Source: Gammaproteobacteria bacterium (GTDB taxonomy: Bacteria; Pseudomonadota; Gammaproteobacteria; Pseudomonadales; UBA5518). From it: 64,000 nucleotides of DNA. Location: NCBI GenBank assembly GCA_016705365.1, contig JADIYI010000008.1:2236667-2300666 (forward strand). The letters are read 5' to 3'. The number at the start of each line of letters is the position of its first letter. Position 1 is the first letter of the stretch. The notes beneath the pieces are model-generated. The model had not been told where the DNA came from, made no database searches, and was given only the letters and a program-made list of their open reading frames with translations. Shown here piece after piece: positions 63,096 to 64,000 of this stretch. The position numbers were made by a program, and so were the translations under genes.

Positions 63096-64000
63096 TCAAC
63101 GGTTGATGATCGTGTTCACTTCGACGGCCACTTTCTCGCCACGCTGGTTGGTGTACGTGGCCTCGATCAGGACGAAGATCGAGCGTCCGCTGCTTCCCTG
63201 GCGTTCGTGGATGTCGAGAATCCTGCGCTGTCGGCTCAGCACATCGCCCGGGCGCATCTCGGTGAAATACTCCACCTGGTAGCCGCCGAAGAGCTTGCGC
63301 TTGGTGTCAAGGGGCGGGAACACCAGACCCTTCTGCAACAAGGGCACGCCGTCATCGGCGAGTTCGCCGAGCGCAACATCGGTGTCGAAGGGAATCGACA
63401 GGAACATCGGCGGGGCTATCACCCCGTCCGGCGTGGCTTCGGGGTCGAGGAAACGCGGGTTCAAGTCATCGGTGGCAAAACAGAAACGCCGGATCTCCTC
63501 GGCGGAAATCGGGTATCCCGCAATGGATTCCCCGGTCTTGCCGATGTAGCCGAGACATTCCTCCGACAACTGCTGCGGGGCGTTCGCGGTTGCCGTTTCC
63601 GCAGCCCGCTCGCCGCGCAACGCGGGGTCGGCAGGGCGGAAGCGCAGCAGGGTGATCCGGTTTGCCTCGTCGCGCTCGAATACCGGTTCCAGCGCCATGC
63701 CCATCGTGATGTTGGCTTCGGGCACGTCGACCAGGGTGCTGGTGAGCCGGGGACCTTCCTCGAGTTCGACCACCGCCAGACACTGCGGCACTTCGTCGGC
63801 GAACACGGGATGCGTGGGACGGCGCGAGATCGTGTAGGTATACAGCGTCGCCTTGCCACTTGCCTGGCGCCACTCGAGATCGGAAGAAAGGCATTCCGGG
63901 CAGACGACGCGCGGGTAGTGGAACAGCGTCGAGCACTGCCTGCAATGTTTCAGCAGCAGCTTGTTTTCGGCCAGGGCGTTCCAGAACGGACGGCTGTCGG
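63096..64000 (-). CDS. DUF35 OB-fold/zinc-ribbon fused to MaoC-like domain, 5' truncated
   Basis: The frame is open to the window end, about 300 residues visible. Reading from the edge, WNALAENKLLLKHCRQCSTL and VVCPECLSSDLEW give a four-Cys zinc ribbon, then the OB fold (LYTYTISRRPTHPVFADEVP). After residue about 130 a MaoC N-type hotdog begins (ECLGYIGKTGESIAGYPISA; FATDDLNPRFLD). ChsH2-type relatives carry the domains in the opposite order. Partner of the MaoC protein downstream (18 bp). Confidence 0.86.
   Translation of the reverse strand, partial: DSRPFWNALAENKLLLKHCRQCSTLFHYPRVVCPECLSSDLEWRQASGKATLYTYTISRRPTHPVFADEVPQCLAVVELEEGPRLTSTLVDVPEANITMGMALEPVFERDEANRITLLRFRPADPALRGERAAETATANAPQQLSEECLGYIGKTGESIAGYPISAEEIRRFCFATDDLNPRFLDPEATPDGVIAPPMFLSIPFDTDVALGELADDGVPLLQKGLVFPPLDTKRKLFGGYQVEYFTEMRPGDVLSRQRRILDIHERQGSSGRSIFVLIEATYTNQRGEKVAVEVNTIINR

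Overview
The window is dense (about 90% coding), GC-rich chromosomal DNA, carrying CoA-ligase, acyl-CoA dehydrogenase, phenylacetate and P450 genes, a second F-type ATPase and many SDR genes. This fits a metabolically versatile gammaproteobacterium of the hydrocarbon/steroid-degrading kind (Halieaceae/Spongiibacteraceae-like). That placement is inferred from gene content only. I found no rRNA, tRNA, CRISPR array or intact insertion sequence.

Layout. 1-2.7 kb: 3' part of an SDR, a TyrA-like dehydrogenase, an orphan NarL-type response regulator and a truncated nitronate monooxygenase. 2.7-5.4 kb: a small coupled ORF, a soluble cytochrome P450 and a tandem UspA protein. 5.7-12.7 kb (minus strand): a complete N-type ATPase operon atpD-C-Q-R-B-E-F-A-G. 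Divergent from it at 13-15.4 kb is a phosphoketolase. 15.7-21.2 kb: an alpha/beta hydrolase, an acyl-CoA ligase, a membrane diguanylate cyclase and paaK. 21.6-27.4 kb: four consecutive exported DUF1254/DUF1214 proteins, divergent from an AraC-type regulator, with a fifth decayed copy beyond it. 29.1-40.5 kb: the phenylacetyl-CoA catabolic cluster paaZ-G-I-J-A-B-C-D-E-X plus a fused hydratase/3-hydroxyacyl-CoA dehydrogenase. 40.5-45.6 kb: membrane proteins, three SDRs, a thioesterase and a deazaflavin-type nitroreductase. 45.6-48.7 kb: a stand-alone divergent trpBA pair and a nitronate monooxygenase. 48.7-51.8 kb: an envelope group (MscS-like, cardiolipin synthase, TVP38, small lipoprotein). 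52.1-56.8 kb: a MarR-controlled tripartite drug efflux operon. 57-58.6 kb: a NYN-domain protein and an AraC regulator. 58.6-64 kb: a minus-strand operon with two acyl-CoA dehydrogenases, a CoA ligase, a MaoC hydratase and a DUF35/MaoC fusion that runs off the end. It resembles the heteromeric dehydrogenase/hydratase sets of steroid side-chain degradation.

How the genes work together. PaaK activates phenylacetate, PaaABCE epoxidises the ring, PaaG isomerises it to the oxepin, PaaZ opens and oxidises it, and PaaJ plus the fused hydratase/dehydrogenase carry out beta-oxidation, under the repressor PaaX. The ATPase/phosphoketolase/UspA block looks like an energy-stress module. Its ATPase lacks a separate delta gene, and the c subunit has a second carboxylate in the ion site.

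Most notable observations: a perfect 35-bp inverted repeat (75-bp element) inserted in frame at the start of paaD; the four-gene DUF1254/DUF1214 locus with its own regulator and a decayed relative; the operator-like repeat over the ATPase promoter; the DUF35/MaoC fusion with reversed domain order; and a 42-codon lipoprotein ORF coupled to TVP38 and cardiolipin synthase.
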